NCBI GenBank assembly: GCA_946537295.1
Contig: CAMNFQ010000004.1
Coordinates: 1-49,299, forward strand
Reading direction: 5' to 3'
Source: an uncultured Bacillota bacterium
Lineage (GTDB): Bacteria; Bacillota_I; Bacilli_A; Erysipelotrichales; Erysipelotrichaceae
Length of the DNA stretch: 49,299 bases
The notes under the pieces are model-generated. The model made no database searches. It was not told the origin of the DNA and saw only the letters and a list, made by a program, of their open reading frames with translations. Below are positions 40,502-49,299 of this stretch, in pieces. Positions within the stretch are counted from its first letter, which is position 1, and each line of letters begins with the position of its first letter. Position numbers and translations under genes: made by a program.

Positions 40502-40534
40502 ACAAAAAAACGGAGATCACGAGATCTCCGTTTC
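40502..40534 (-). terminator. gapA terminator
   Basis: Reverse strand AAACGGAGATC-TCGT-GATCTCCGTTTTTTTG. Confidence 0.9.
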
Positions 40535-40556
40535 AAAGTACTTTGTTAAGTAACTA

Positions 40557-41627
40557 TTAACCTAATTCAGCGAAGTACTTGATAGTTCTTACCATCTGAG
40601 ATGTGTAAGAGTTTTCGTTATCGTACCAAGCAACAACCTGTACTAAAGCAGTACCATCGCCTAAATCAGAAACCATTGTCTGGTTAGCATCAAATAATGA
40701 ACCGAATTTCATACCGATGATATCAGAAGAAACCAGTTTTTCAGTTGTGTAACCGAATGATTCGTTAGCGTGAGCCTTCATAGCTTCGTTGATACCTTCA
40801 ACAGTAACACCGTCTTTCTTAACTACAGCGTGAAGAATTGTAGTAGAACCAGTTACTGTAGGAACTCTCTGTGCAGCACCGATGAGCTTACCATTGAGTT
40901 CAGGAATTACCAGACCGATAGCCTTAGCAGCACCAGTTGAGTTAGGAACGATGTTGGCAGCACCAGCTCTTGCTCTCTGTAAATCGCCTTTTCTGTGAGG
41001 TCCATCAAGGATCATCTGATCACCAGTATAAGCGTGAACAGTTGTCATGATACCAGACTGGATTGGAGCATAATCATTTAATGCCTGAGTCATAGGTGCC
41101 AGACAGTTTGTTGTACAAGAAGCAGCAGAGATGATCTTGTCATCCTTAGTTAATGTTTTGTGGTTTACGTTGTAAACGATAGTTGGCAGATCATTTCCTG
41201 CAGGAGCAGAGATAACGACTTTCTTAGCACCAGCATCGATATGAGCCTGAGCTTTTGCCTTTGAAGTATAGAAACCTGTACATTCAAGAACTACATCTAC
41301 ATCTAATTCACCCCAAGGTAATTCAGCTGCGTTTGGTTTTGCATAGATAGTGATTTCCTTGCCATCAACAGTGATAGAACCAGGAACCTTTACTGTCTTG
41401 CCATCTTCTTCCATTTCAGGTTCTTTAGAAGAAACTGTATGAAGATTTTCGCCAAACTTACCGCAGTATCCACCCTGAGCAGAGTCATACTTTAATAAAT
41501 TTGCTAACATTTTAGGGCTTGTTAAATCGTTGATAGCAACAACTTCATAGCCCTCGGCACCGAACATCTGACGGAAAGCTAATCTACCGATACGTCCGAA
41601 GCCATTAATCGCAACTTTTACTGCCAT
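40557..41627 (-). CDS. gapA: Type I glyceraldehyde-3-phosphate dehydrogenase
   Basis: [51 protein letters not shown]. Confidence 0.97.
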   Translation of the reverse strand: MAVKVAINGFGRIGRLAFRQMFGAEGYEVVAINDLTSPKMLANLLKYDSAQGGYCGKFGENLHTVSSKEPEMEEDGKTVKVPGSITVDGKEITIYAKPNAAELPWGELDVDVVLECTGFYTSKAKAQAHIDAGAKKVVISAPAGNDLPTIVYNVNHKTLTKDDKIISAASCTTNCLAPMTQALNDYAPIQSGIMTTVHAYTGDQMILDGPHRKGDLQRARAGAANIVPNSTGAAKAIGLVIPELNGKLIGAAQRVPTVTGSTTILHAVVKKDGVTVEGINEAMKAHANESFGYTTEKLVSSDIIGMKFGSLFDANQTMVSDLGDGTALVQVVAWYDNENSYTSQMVRTIKYFAELG

Positions 41628-41703
41628 AATTAAATTTTTCCTCCTATTTTATGACTACATATATATTATAAGAGTTTTCCTATAATTTTAAATATTTATT
41701 TAG

Positions 41704-41734
41704 TTAAAAAAAGGAAGTTTAATCAAACTTCCTT
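41704..41734 (-). terminator. Lipoprotein gene terminator
   Basis: Reverse strand AAGGAAGTTT-GATT-AAACTTCCTTTTTTT. Confidence 0.85.
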
Positions 41735-41744
41735 CCCTGTTTTC

Positions 41745-42563
41745 TTATTTAACTGTAACAGATGTGATATGTGGCTGAGCGCCATTATACCAGTATAAGA
41801 AACCTTCCAGATCAACAGTCTGACCTACCTGTAAAGCTTCTACTGCTTCATAAGCATCTGAACCGTCATAGCACAGATATGATTCAACTACGAATGAATA
41901 AGTAAGACCATCTTTTTCACAGTTGAAGTACAGGTCTGCACCAGGTTCACCTGATCCATCCCAGTTGTAAAGGAATGCAACATCCTTACCTTCACCATCT
42001 TTCTGAGCAGCAACTGTCAGATCAGTGAATTTAACTTTCTGGTTCATATATCCTGCAGTAGCATCAGTAGCCATGTAGCTTGTAACATCAGTTGCTTCAG
42101 CCAGCCACTTATCGCCACCTTCAACCAGTGTTACTGTTGCGTCAGTGATTTCGATTTCACCAGACCATTCAGACTTAACACCTTCAACATGAACTTTTGT
42201 ACCATTTGCCAGACCAGTCCAGCCAGCAGAATAATCAGTGCTGTCAACCAGTTTAGCATAGTCTTCTTCAGCCATCTTGCCATTGTATACAAGATAAGCA
42301 CCGTCTTTGTCCTGCAGATATAATGTAGCAGCACCTTCATAGTATGACTGTGCGCCCTGAACATAAGCTTCAATAATAACGCTGGCAGAGCCATCAGCTG
42401 GTAAAGCATCATAGTCTGCATAAGTCATTACAGTAGCTTCAGTTGTTGGTGCAGGTTCATTCTGTGGTTCTGGTTCTACTGGAGCTGGTTCTTCTTTTTT
42501 GCTACAGCCAGCAACAGCCAGAATCATCATTAAACTCAATAAAACTGTTAATAACTTTTTCAT
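41745..42563 (-). CDS. Secreted lipoprotein with possible repeated beta-barrel (OB-like) domains
   Basis: MKKLLTVLLSLMMILAVAGCSKKEEPAP lipobox and Pro/Glu linker; GAGGGAG SD. Confidence 0.75.
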   Translation of the reverse strand: MKKLLTVLLSLMMILAVAGCSKKEEPAPVEPEPQNEPAPTTEATVMTYADYDALPADGSASVIIEAYVQGAQSYYEGAATLYLQDKDGAYLVYNGKMAEEDYAKLVDSTDYSAGWTGLANGTKVHVEGVKSEWSGEIEITDATVTLVEGGDKWLAEATDVTSYMATDATAGYMNQKVKFTDLTVAAQKDGEGKDVAFLYNWDGSGEPGADLYFNCEKDGLTYSFVVESYLCYDGSDAYEAVEALQVGQTVDLEGFLYWYNGAQPHITSVTVK

Positions 42564-42617
42564 TTTTTCTCCCTCTTGTAGGTTTTTCCTACAACAATTT
42601 AATGATAGCACATTATG

Positions 42618-44195
42618 TTATGAATGATTATTCTTCTGTGTTTTGAGATAGTAAATAATTATTAGGGTCCATGCTATACCAAGACTGATCAGAAGCATTC
42701 TGGAAGCACCAGGCAAAGGACCCAGATCTCTGTTTCCTGTAACTGCAACATGCTGATCAAGATGATAAAGCGATGTTAACTGTTCAAACAATTCATCAAA
42801 GAAAGCATCATCAATAGTCTGCTTTCTTCTCACAGCCTTACAGGTGTTTTCGATCATACTTCCTGCCGCATCTCGTAAAGAAGCTGAACCATTGAAGACA
42901 GGCGTGATAAAGGTATTTGCTGTATTATCTATCAATAGCTTTGAAGCAGCGATCTTGACATCGTAGTATGTACTGCTATCCTGTCCGGCCTTCGACAGGT
43001 AATCCTGATACTCTGAAGATTCAAGAGCTTTATGGCTGACTGGAATATAGCCTTCTGTCTTGCTGTAGGCAATCTGTACATCATTGCTCAACAGATATTG
43101 GGCAAATAACCAGGAAGCCAATACTTCATCAGGATCATCCTTATTGAAGATACATAATGAAGGACCTTGGGAGATCATTTTCTTATCTTCTGTATCGTAT
43201 TGCGGAATCGGTCTGACAACCGTTTCAAATTTGACGATCTGATCTTCCGGTATATCCAATAGTGGAGCTTCACTACCCATCCAGGTAGCTCCAGCAGTAG
43301 AATCTATCGCAAATATACATTGTCCGGCATTAAGGAAATTGGCAGGATATGATGAGATCTTGAAAGTTGAGAAAGCACCATTAGCAGTATGCTTTCCTAT
43401 TTCGCTCAAGATCTGTCTGCTTTGATCATTAAACAGCAGGATATTGCCATAATCATCAGAATATGGAGCATTCAGCTGTTTAAGCATACTGATCATCATA
43501 TTGTCAGTAGATTTATAGATAAACGGAATCATGATCTTCTGGCCATTGACCAGATAGTTTCCATTAGCATCTTTCTTTACGGCAGCTTCCGAAACTTCCC
43601 AGATATAATCCCAAGTCAGAACATCAGGAACCTCATACCCCAGTTTTTCAACATAATCCTTATTTATATATGTGACTTCCGTAGAACGCATATATGGCAA
43701 GGCATAGTATTTTCCATTGATGATCCCTTCATTAAGAAATTCTTGAACTATCTCACTTCTTTTCGGAGCATCAAACCTGATCTCACTTCCACCCAGACCA
43801 TATTTCTCATTATCCAGCAGTTCATCAAGTGGCACAACGGTGTTGGCACCCGTAATATATGTAGCAATATGATCCGGATAAGTTATACAGACGTTTGGTG
43901 TAGAATCAGTTGAAATGTTGGTAATAACATCATTGTAGATCCTGGAATAATCGGTATACAGTTTCATGTTTACCTTTATATTCGGATAGATCTTTTCAAA
44001 ATCACTGATAGCTTTCTTATAGACATTTACCTGATTGATATTGGTATCGTTTTTAGCCCAGAAACTGATCTCATATGACCTGTTTTCATTAAACGTATCA
44101 GGCACAAAGAAAGCATCATTTTCTTTCTGACCATGACAAGCAGAAAGATCAAAAAGAAGCAGAATAAGTAATATGATACTGATGATCTTCTTCAT
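42618..44195 (-). CDS. Sugar (UgpB/MalE-type) extracellular solute-binding lipoprotein with C-terminal TM
   Basis: LLFDLSAC lipobox; SBP_bac_1-like body; C-terminal ASRMLLISLGIAWTLIIIYYLKTQKNNHS. Confidence 0.85.
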   Translation of the reverse strand: MKKIISIILLILLLFDLSACHGQKENDAFFVPDTFNENRSYEISFWAKNDTNINQVNVYKKAISDFEKIYPNIKVNMKLYTDYSRIYNDVITNISTDSTPNVCITYPDHIATYITGANTVVPLDELLDNEKYGLGGSEIRFDAPKRSEIVQEFLNEGIINGKYYALPYMRSTEVTYINKDYVEKLGYEVPDVLTWDYIWEVSEAAVKKDANGNYLVNGQKIMIPFIYKSTDNMMISMLKQLNAPYSDDYGNILLFNDQSRQILSEIGKHTANGAFSTFKISSYPANFLNAGQCIFAIDSTAGATWMGSEAPLLDIPEDQIVKFETVVRPIPQYDTEDKKMISQGPSLCIFNKDDPDEVLASWLFAQYLLSNDVQIAYSKTEGYIPVSHKALESSEYQDYLSKAGQDSSTYYDVKIAASKLLIDNTANTFITPVFNGSASLRDAAGSMIENTCKAVRRKQTIDDAFFDELFEQLTSLYHLDQHVAVTGNRDLGPLPGASRMLLISLGIAWTLIIIYYLKTQKNNHS

Positions 44196-45058
44196 CCTTT
44201 TGTACCTCCTCTTGAGACACCTTCCATGATCTTCTTGTGGAAGATCAGAAAGATTATGATCAGTGGTAAGGAAATAACAACAACTGCTGCCATCATAGCC
44301 GGAATGTTTTCACGGCCAAAGCCTGATTCTCTGATCGTCTGAATTCCATTTGACACCAGAAAATAATTCTCATCATCAGTAATGAGTCTTGGCCAGACAT
44401 AGGCGTTCCAGCATTCGATGACTTTCAGGATAAAGATCGTCACAATCGTCGGTTTACTGATCGGGATCATAACTTTATAGAGGTATTTAAAGTCCGAAGT
44501 TCCATCGACTTTTGCGGCTTTATACAGTTCATCAGGGATCTGTTCAAAGTTTTCTTTGAGAAGATAGATATAGAAAACACTTGTAACACTAGGTAAGATC
44601 AATCCCAGATAGGTATTTCTTAATCCAAGGTTAGAAATTGTTACAAAGTTGGTTATTATCACCAGTTCATTAGGTATCATCATTAATGAGAGAAATGCGG
44701 TAAAGACAAGATTCTTGCCCTTAAATTCCAGCCTTGAAAACGCAAAAGCCGATAATACTACAATGATCATCATCAGGATCGTTGTGACAAGGGTAAAAAT
44801 AATTGTGTTTACAAAATATCTGGCTAAAGGTACAGCTGTAAAAGCCTGGATATAGTTTTCTAAAGTCGGACTTAAAGTAATAAACTGTGGAATATATTCA
44901 GCATTATAGGCACTGTATGATTTTAAGGAGGTCAGAACCATCCAATAGAATGGGAAAAGAACGATAAATGACCAGAAAATTAGCAAAGCAAAAATCACGA
45001 TCGTCCAGATCGTATTCTTAGCTCTGTTTTCTTTTGCGATCTTTTTTAATTCATCCAT
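44192..45058 (-). CDS. Carbohydrate ABC transporter permease (UgpE/MalG-like)
   Basis: FPFYWMVLTSLKS, EELPDELYKAAKVDGTSDFKYLYKVMIPISKP-type EAA loop. Confidence 0.92.
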   Translation of the reverse strand: MDELKKIAKENRAKNTIWTIVIFALLIFWSFIVLFPFYWMVLTSLKSYSAYNAEYIPQFITLSPTLENYIQAFTAVPLARYFVNTIIFTLVTTILMMIIVVLSAFAFSRLEFKGKNLVFTAFLSLMMIPNELVIITNFVTISNLGLRNTYLGLILPSVTSVFYIYLLKENFEQIPDELYKAAKVDGTSDFKYLYKVMIPISKPTIVTIFILKVIECWNAYVWPRLITDDENYFLVSNGIQTIRESGFGRENIPAMMAAVVVISLPLIIIFLIFHKKIMEGVSRGGTKG

Positions 45059-45060
45059 AA

Positions 45061-45957
45061 TTACTGATAGTAGACCTTCCTTCTAGAAACGATAAGGTTT
45101 ATCACGGTGATCGTCAAAACGATCGCAAACAGGATCAAGGCTGCAGCTGAAGCAAACGATGGGTATCCACCAGAATTGCCATAAAGCATGTCATAGACAT
45201 AGCCTACGATCGTATTCATGCCAGCAGAATTGAGATCAGTTCCAAATAACGCAACAACATCAGAATAGGCTTTAAAGGCACCGATAAAACCGGTAATGAT
45301 CAGATAAAACAAAGACGGTGAGATCATTGGAAGTGTGATCCTGAAAAAAGTACGGATCCTGCTGGTACCATCAACTTTCGCAACCTTATAGAAATCCTTG
45401 TTTACTGATGCCAGAGCACTGGTCAGAATAAGGATCTTGAAAGGAAGTACGACCCAGATCGTATAGAAACAAAGCACAAACATCTTTGCCCAATATGGTC
45501 CTTCAATAAAATCAATTGAAGATATGCCAACACTGTTAAGCAAAAGATTGATCAGGCCATCCGAATAGGCACTCTTTTTGAATAGGATCATGAAGACCAG
45601 ACCTACTGCCAGAGTATTAGTAACATAAGGCAGAAAAAAGATCGTCTGAAAAAGATCCTTAAATCTGTTTAAAGAGTTTAACGCCAATGATATGAGTAAA
45701 GCGATTCCGGTTGATAGTGGAACCGTAATAATAACTAAGATAAAGGTATTTTTTAAAGCCTGAATAAAATACGGATCATGCAGGACATAGGAATAATTGA
45801 AAAGTCCTACACCATTATAGGTCTGAGAAGCAAAATTATAGCCTTCCTCAAAAGAATAGACAAAAACATCGATCAAAGGATAGACCATAAAAATACCGAT
45901 GAAAACTAGCGCCGGTAAAAGATAGAGCCATCCTTTGAGATTATTCTTATTAGACAT
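45061..45957 (-). CDS. Carbohydrate ABC transporter permease (UgpA/MalF-like)
   Basis: LLPALVFIGIFMVYPLIDVFVYSF, YKVAKVDGTSRIRTFFRITLPMISP. Confidence 0.92.
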   Translation of the reverse strand: MSNKNNLKGWLYLLPALVFIGIFMVYPLIDVFVYSFEEGYNFASQTYNGVGLFNYSYVLHDPYFIQALKNTFILVIITVPLSTGIALLISLALNSLNRFKDLFQTIFFLPYVTNTLAVGLVFMILFKKSAYSDGLINLLLNSVGISSIDFIEGPYWAKMFVLCFYTIWVVLPFKILILTSALASVNKDFYKVAKVDGTSRIRTFFRITLPMISPSLFYLIITGFIGAFKAYSDVVALFGTDLNSAGMNTIVGYVYDMLYGNSGGYPSFASAAALILFAIVLTITVINLIVSRRKVYYQ

Positions 45958-47041
45958 TCATCACCTTCTCATCCGTCTTGGAGAATATATATGTCTTGTG
46001 ATCTTTCAGATCAAATCTGATCTTGTTGTCGTTGACAATAATCTTTTCATCCGCATCAACGATCGTTCTGATATCATCATCAGAAATACAGTTTGGATTA
46101 TGAGAAATGATACTGGTATCACGACCTGTCGTTTCAACTCTGTCAAATTCGCATTCCAGTACACCCTTTTCACTGACGATAAAACCTTCCGGTCTGATCG
46201 CTACATAGACATCCTGATCATCAGCTTGGGCTTTTCTGATCTTATTTTCACCAATATAGAGATAGCCATCCTTGATCTTTCCATCAAAGACATTGATAGC
46301 CGGTGTACCTAAGAACTTGGCAACAAACAGATTCTTAGGATTATTGTAGACTTCCTGTGGTTTTCCCATCTGCTGTAATACACCTTTATTCATGACAACG
46401 ATCAGATCAGAGATCGACATAGCTTCTTCCTGATCATGCGTTACAAAAACTGTTGTGATCTTTGTCTCTTTCTGGATTCTTCTGATCTGTTCTCTGGTCT
46501 GAAGACGAAGTCTTGCATCAAGATTTGATAGAGGTTCATCCAGAAGCAGAACATTTGGTGTCTTGACCAAGGCTCTGGCAATCGCAACACGCTGTTGCTG
46601 GCCACCGGAAAGCTCTGAAGGTTTACGCTCCATCAGTTCATCTATTTCGACCACTTTAGCTGCTTTAAGGGCTCTTTCTTCGATTTCGGCCTTACTTAAC
46701 TTCTTGTCACCTTTAAGGTTCTCTAAAGGAAACATGATATTTGCTTTGACACTCATATGAGGATATAGTGCATAATTCTGGAAAACCATGCCAACCCCTC
46801 TGCTTTCAGGAGGAAGATCAGTAATATCATTTTCACCAAAAAAGATTCTTCCTTCTGTCGGATTTTCCAGACCGCAGATAAGATTGAGCGTCGTAGATTT
46901 GCCACATCCTGAAGGGCCAAGAAGTCCAATCAGAACGCCATCAGGAATTTCGAAATTAAAATCGTTTACAGCAGTAACAATTTCTTTCTTATTGTGTATT
47001 GAAACAAACTTTTTAGTCAGATGATCCAGAATGATTTTCAT
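45950..47041 (-). CDS. Carbohydrate ABC transporter ATPase (UgpC/MsmK-like)
   Basis: GPSGCGKSTTLNLICGLE, ELSGGQQQRVAIARALVK, LLDEPLSNLDARLR, C-terminal TOBE-like region; SD GAGGAA before MKIILDHL. Confidence 0.93.
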   Translation of the reverse strand: MKIILDHLTKKFVSIHNKKEIVTAVNDFNFEIPDGVLIGLLGPSGCGKSTTLNLICGLENPTEGRIFFGENDITDLPPESRGVGMVFQNYALYPHMSVKANIMFPLENLKGDKKLSKAEIEERALKAAKVVEIDELMERKPSELSGGQQQRVAIARALVKTPNVLLLDEPLSNLDARLRLQTREQIRRIQKETKITTVFVTHDQEEAMSISDLIVVMNKGVLQQMGKPQEVYNNPKNLFVAKFLGTPAINVFDGKIKDGYLYIGENKIRKAQADDQDVYVAIRPEGFIVSEKGVLECEFDRVETTGRDTSIISHNPNCISDDDIRTIVDADEKIIVNDNKIRFDLKDHKTYIFSKTDEKVMNV

Positions 47042-47071
47042 TTTATTTTTCCTCAAATACTATTTTTATTA

Positions 47072-47099
47072 TAAAAGAAAAACCTGTAACTTATACAGG
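47072..47099 (-). terminator. Terminator of the two-component operon, containing the HK stop codon
   Basis: Reverse strand CCTGTA-TAAGT-TACAGG-TTTTTCTTTT; stop TAA in loop. Confidence 0.7.
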
Positions 47100-48488
47100 C
47101 TTTATATCAAAATAGAATTTAGAATACTCTCCTTTTTGCGATTCTACCCCATAATTTAGTCCATGAGCCTCCAGCAGTTCCTTCGCTAAGGAAAGGCCAA
47201 TACCTGAGCCGATATGGTGACGCTTATGTTCCTTATCGACCTTATAGTAACGATCCCAGATGTTCTTGATGTCATTTGCTTCAATGCCTTCACCGTTATC
47301 GTAAACATAAACCCGATAGAAATCATCGATCTTCTCTGAACCAAGTTCAATCACCTGTTTGTCCTTGTTGTTGTAATTCAGAGAATTATTGATGAAATTA
47401 TACAGGATCTGTTTGATCCTTTTTTCATCTATTGATACTTTAATATCATCAGATAGTTTCAGGGAAAAATCGATCTTCTGTGTCTGACAATACTTTTCGT
47501 ATTGACGATAGACACTGCTTAAGAAATCATTCAGATCTACTTCTGTTCTATTAAGTTCAAGTTTGATCGCATCGATCTTGGAAATATCGATCAGATCATC
47601 AACAAGTGTTGAAAGTCTCTTAGCTTCATCAATGATTACATTGATGTTGTCTTCGTTATTTTCTTCCGGCAGATCTCTCATCATCTCACCATATCCAACA
47701 ATCATCGTTAATGGCGTCCTTAGATCATGTGAGACATTACCAAGCAGTTCCTTCTTGGCCTTTTCAGCCTTCAATATATCTTCGTTGGCTTTTTCCAAAC
47801 CTTCGTTTAATTCGGACAGTTCCAGAGAATTGGTAGCAACTTTAGTTGCGTCATATTCACCTTTGGACAGATTCTTCGATTCGTTATTGATCTGTTTGAT
47901 CGGTTTAAGAATAAAACGTGACAGAATCAGTGCCAGAATTATCGTCATGGCTACGATGATCGAAGAAATAAGCAGATATTGTGATTTGATAGTTGAAATA
48001 GTAGTATTGAGTGGCGTAATGCCTGAAGAAACCAGAATAAGTATTCTTTCCTCATCATATTCGATCATCTTCGCAAAGATGTAGACATCTTCCGGCTTGT
48101 CCTGAAAATGACGCTGATAGCGGAAGTTATCAAACAGCTTTTCCCCATTGTCCTGTGCCACCACCTCACTGGCGATCATGTTTATGGTATTATTGTCGAT
48201 ACCCTTTAAGGTACAAGGACCGGAATAGCAGTAATCCTCCTTATTAGAGACCACCCTGACACAGACTTCATTGCTCATAGACATATGTTCGATAATCTCA
48301 TCGAAATCTTCATCACCGATCATATCTGCGATTGAATAGGCAACACTTGAAAGTGATTTTATCTTATTTGTCTTATAAAAGTCATCAAGAAAAGTCGTCT
48401 GAACAAAATAGACCAGGCCCATTACTGCAATAACGAATATCAGCAAAATAAAGACCAGCTGAACACGAAGACTATATTTCTTTTTCAA
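47091..48488 (-). CDS. Membrane sensor histidine kinase
   Basis: LLGNVSHDLRTPLTMIVGYGEMM H-box, NNSLNYNNKD N-box, DNGEGIE, GSGIGLSLAKELLEAHG, HAMP-like region, two TM. Confidence 0.95.
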   Translation of the reverse strand: MKKKYSLRVQLVFILLIFVIAVMGLVYFVQTTFLDDFYKTNKIKSLSSVAYSIADMIGDEDFDEIIEHMSMSNEVCVRVVSNKEDYCYSGPCTLKGIDNNTINMIASEVVAQDNGEKLFDNFRYQRHFQDKPEDVYIFAKMIEYDEERILILVSSGITPLNTTISTIKSQYLLISSIIVAMTIILALILSRFILKPIKQINNESKNLSKGEYDATKVATNSLELSELNEGLEKANEDILKAEKAKKELLGNVSHDLRTPLTMIVGYGEMMRDLPEENNEDNINVIIDEAKRLSTLVDDLIDISKIDAIKLELNRTEVDLNDFLSSVYRQYEKYCQTQKIDFSLKLSDDIKVSIDEKRIKQILYNFINNSLNYNNKDKQVIELGSEKIDDFYRVYVYDNGEGIEANDIKNIWDRYYKVDKEHKRHHIGSGIGLSLAKELLEAHGLNYGVESQKGEYSKFYFDIKPV

Positions 48489-49137
48489 AACGGTATCCTA
48501 CACCTCTGATCGTAGTTATATAATTTCCATAATCTTTAAGGTCTTTTCTTAACAGTTTCATATGGGTATCCAAAGTACGATCATCTGAATCATATTCATA
48601 GCCCCATACTTTGGAAATAATCGCCTGTCTGGTTAAAGCATTTCCAATATTCTTCAACAGATAAAGCAATAATTCATATTCCTTATTAGCCATATCAACT
48701 CTTTCACCATCAACTGTGACAGTATGAGCATCTTCATCGACTACCAGACCATTTACTGTAATCTTGTTGCTGGTCTTGTTTTCTCTTTTAAGAATGACCT
48801 TGATACGCATCATAAGTTCTTTTAATGAAAAAGGTTTAGTCACATAATCTTCTGCACCGATATCAAAGCCATAAATACGATCATATTCCTGACCTAAAGC
48901 CGTCAGAAAGATACAAGGAACTTCCTTTATCTCCTTCATCTTTTTTAATGTTTCATAACCATCCATTTCAGGCATCATGACATCCAGTATGACCAGATCA
49001 AAATCTTCTTCCTTAAAGTGCTTAAGGGCATCTTTTCCGTCACAAGCCAATACCGCTTCATGTCCTTCATGAACAGCGTATTTTCCGATCATTTCACGGA
49101 TCTTATCTTCATCATCAACAACTAATAGTTTTGCCAT
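48472..49137 (-). CDS. OmpR-family response regulator
   Basis: LLVVDDEDKIREMI, LVILDVMMPEMDGYE, DYVTKPFSLKELMMRI, winged helix C-terminus TTIRGVGYRFE. Confidence 0.96.
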   Translation of the reverse strand: MAKLLVVDDEDKIREMIGKYAVHEGHEAVLACDGKDALKHFKEEDFDLVILDVMMPEMDGYETLKKMKEIKEVPCIFLTALGQEYDRIYGFDIGAEDYVTKPFSLKELMMRIKVILKRENKTSNKITVNGLVVDEDAHTVTVDGERVDMANKEYELLLYLLKNIGNALTRQAIISKVWGYEYDSDDRTLDTHMKLLRKDLKDYGNYITTIRGVGYRFEKEI

Positions 49138-49222
49138 AGCTATATATTATCCTTTGCATGTGAACTTAATCTGAATTTTTCTATTCATTTTTCTTTTTTT
49201 ATTATATAATACTAATTGTCAT

Positions 49223-49298
49223 TGCGGATTAGCCAAGCGGTAAGGCAGTGGACTCTGAATCCACCATTGCGAAGGTTCGAATCCTTCATCCGCAGCCA
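49223..49298 (+). tRNA. tRNA-Gln (CUG) with encoded CCA
   Basis: TGCGGAT/ATCCGCA acceptor, GTGGA-CTCTGAA-TCCAC anticodon arm, GAAGG-TTCGAAT-CCTTC T-arm, GCCA end; TATAAT at 49205-49210 upstream. Confidence 0.94.
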
Positions 49299-49299
49299 G

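Noticed and set aside
40446-40520. N-terminal extension of the SBP-permease ORF (MISVFLFLVYLNSEKQ...)
   Set aside because: Lies partly within the gapA terminator; the signal peptide/lipobox follows the internal Met at 40445.
43389-43913. 174-aa plus-strand ORF antisense to the sugar SBP gene
   Set aside because: Shadow ORF from codon bias; no start context or domain; sense gene clearly real.
47563-48084. 173-aa ORF antisense to histidine kinase
   Set aside because: Ser-rich shadow ORF; the kinase reading frame is unambiguous.

Overview
The window is a gene-dense chromosomal segment of about 49.3 kb from a low-GC Firmicute. The gene set and the polA-mutM-coaE-dnaB-dnaI synteny fit Erysipelotrichia-like lineages, but this is inference. 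Most of it is housekeeping: rodA/ftsW, def, RNase J, pfkA, polA, pnp, cca, truA, the ECF module, fba, ispF, rpoE, murD/murI, groESL with a CIRCE site, and gapA. Accessory loci are an amino-acid ABC transporter, a ugp/msm-type sugar ABC operon with a two-component system, and a glycosyltransferase/GtrA/amidase cluster. There are three tRNAs: Thr-CGU, Arg-CCU and Gln-CUG. I found no CRISPR array, transposon, prophage or rRNA. The main signals in the hunt are: (1) a recurrent TATAAT-N6-start arrangement with no Shine-Dalgarno at many transcription-unit starts, implying widespread leaderless mRNAs; (2) three gene pairs in which the upstream stop codon lies inside the -10 hexamer of the next gene; (3) a GT2 glycosyltransferase with a C-terminal MarR-like winged-helix region; (4) an amino-acid SBP-permease whose SBP lobes are in circularly permuted order, next to an ABC ATPase with an RsbW/HATPase-like tail; (5) a FemX-like gene abutting tRNA-Thr with zero spacing; (6) an orphan ZnuA-like lipoprotein missing most metal-ligand histidines.
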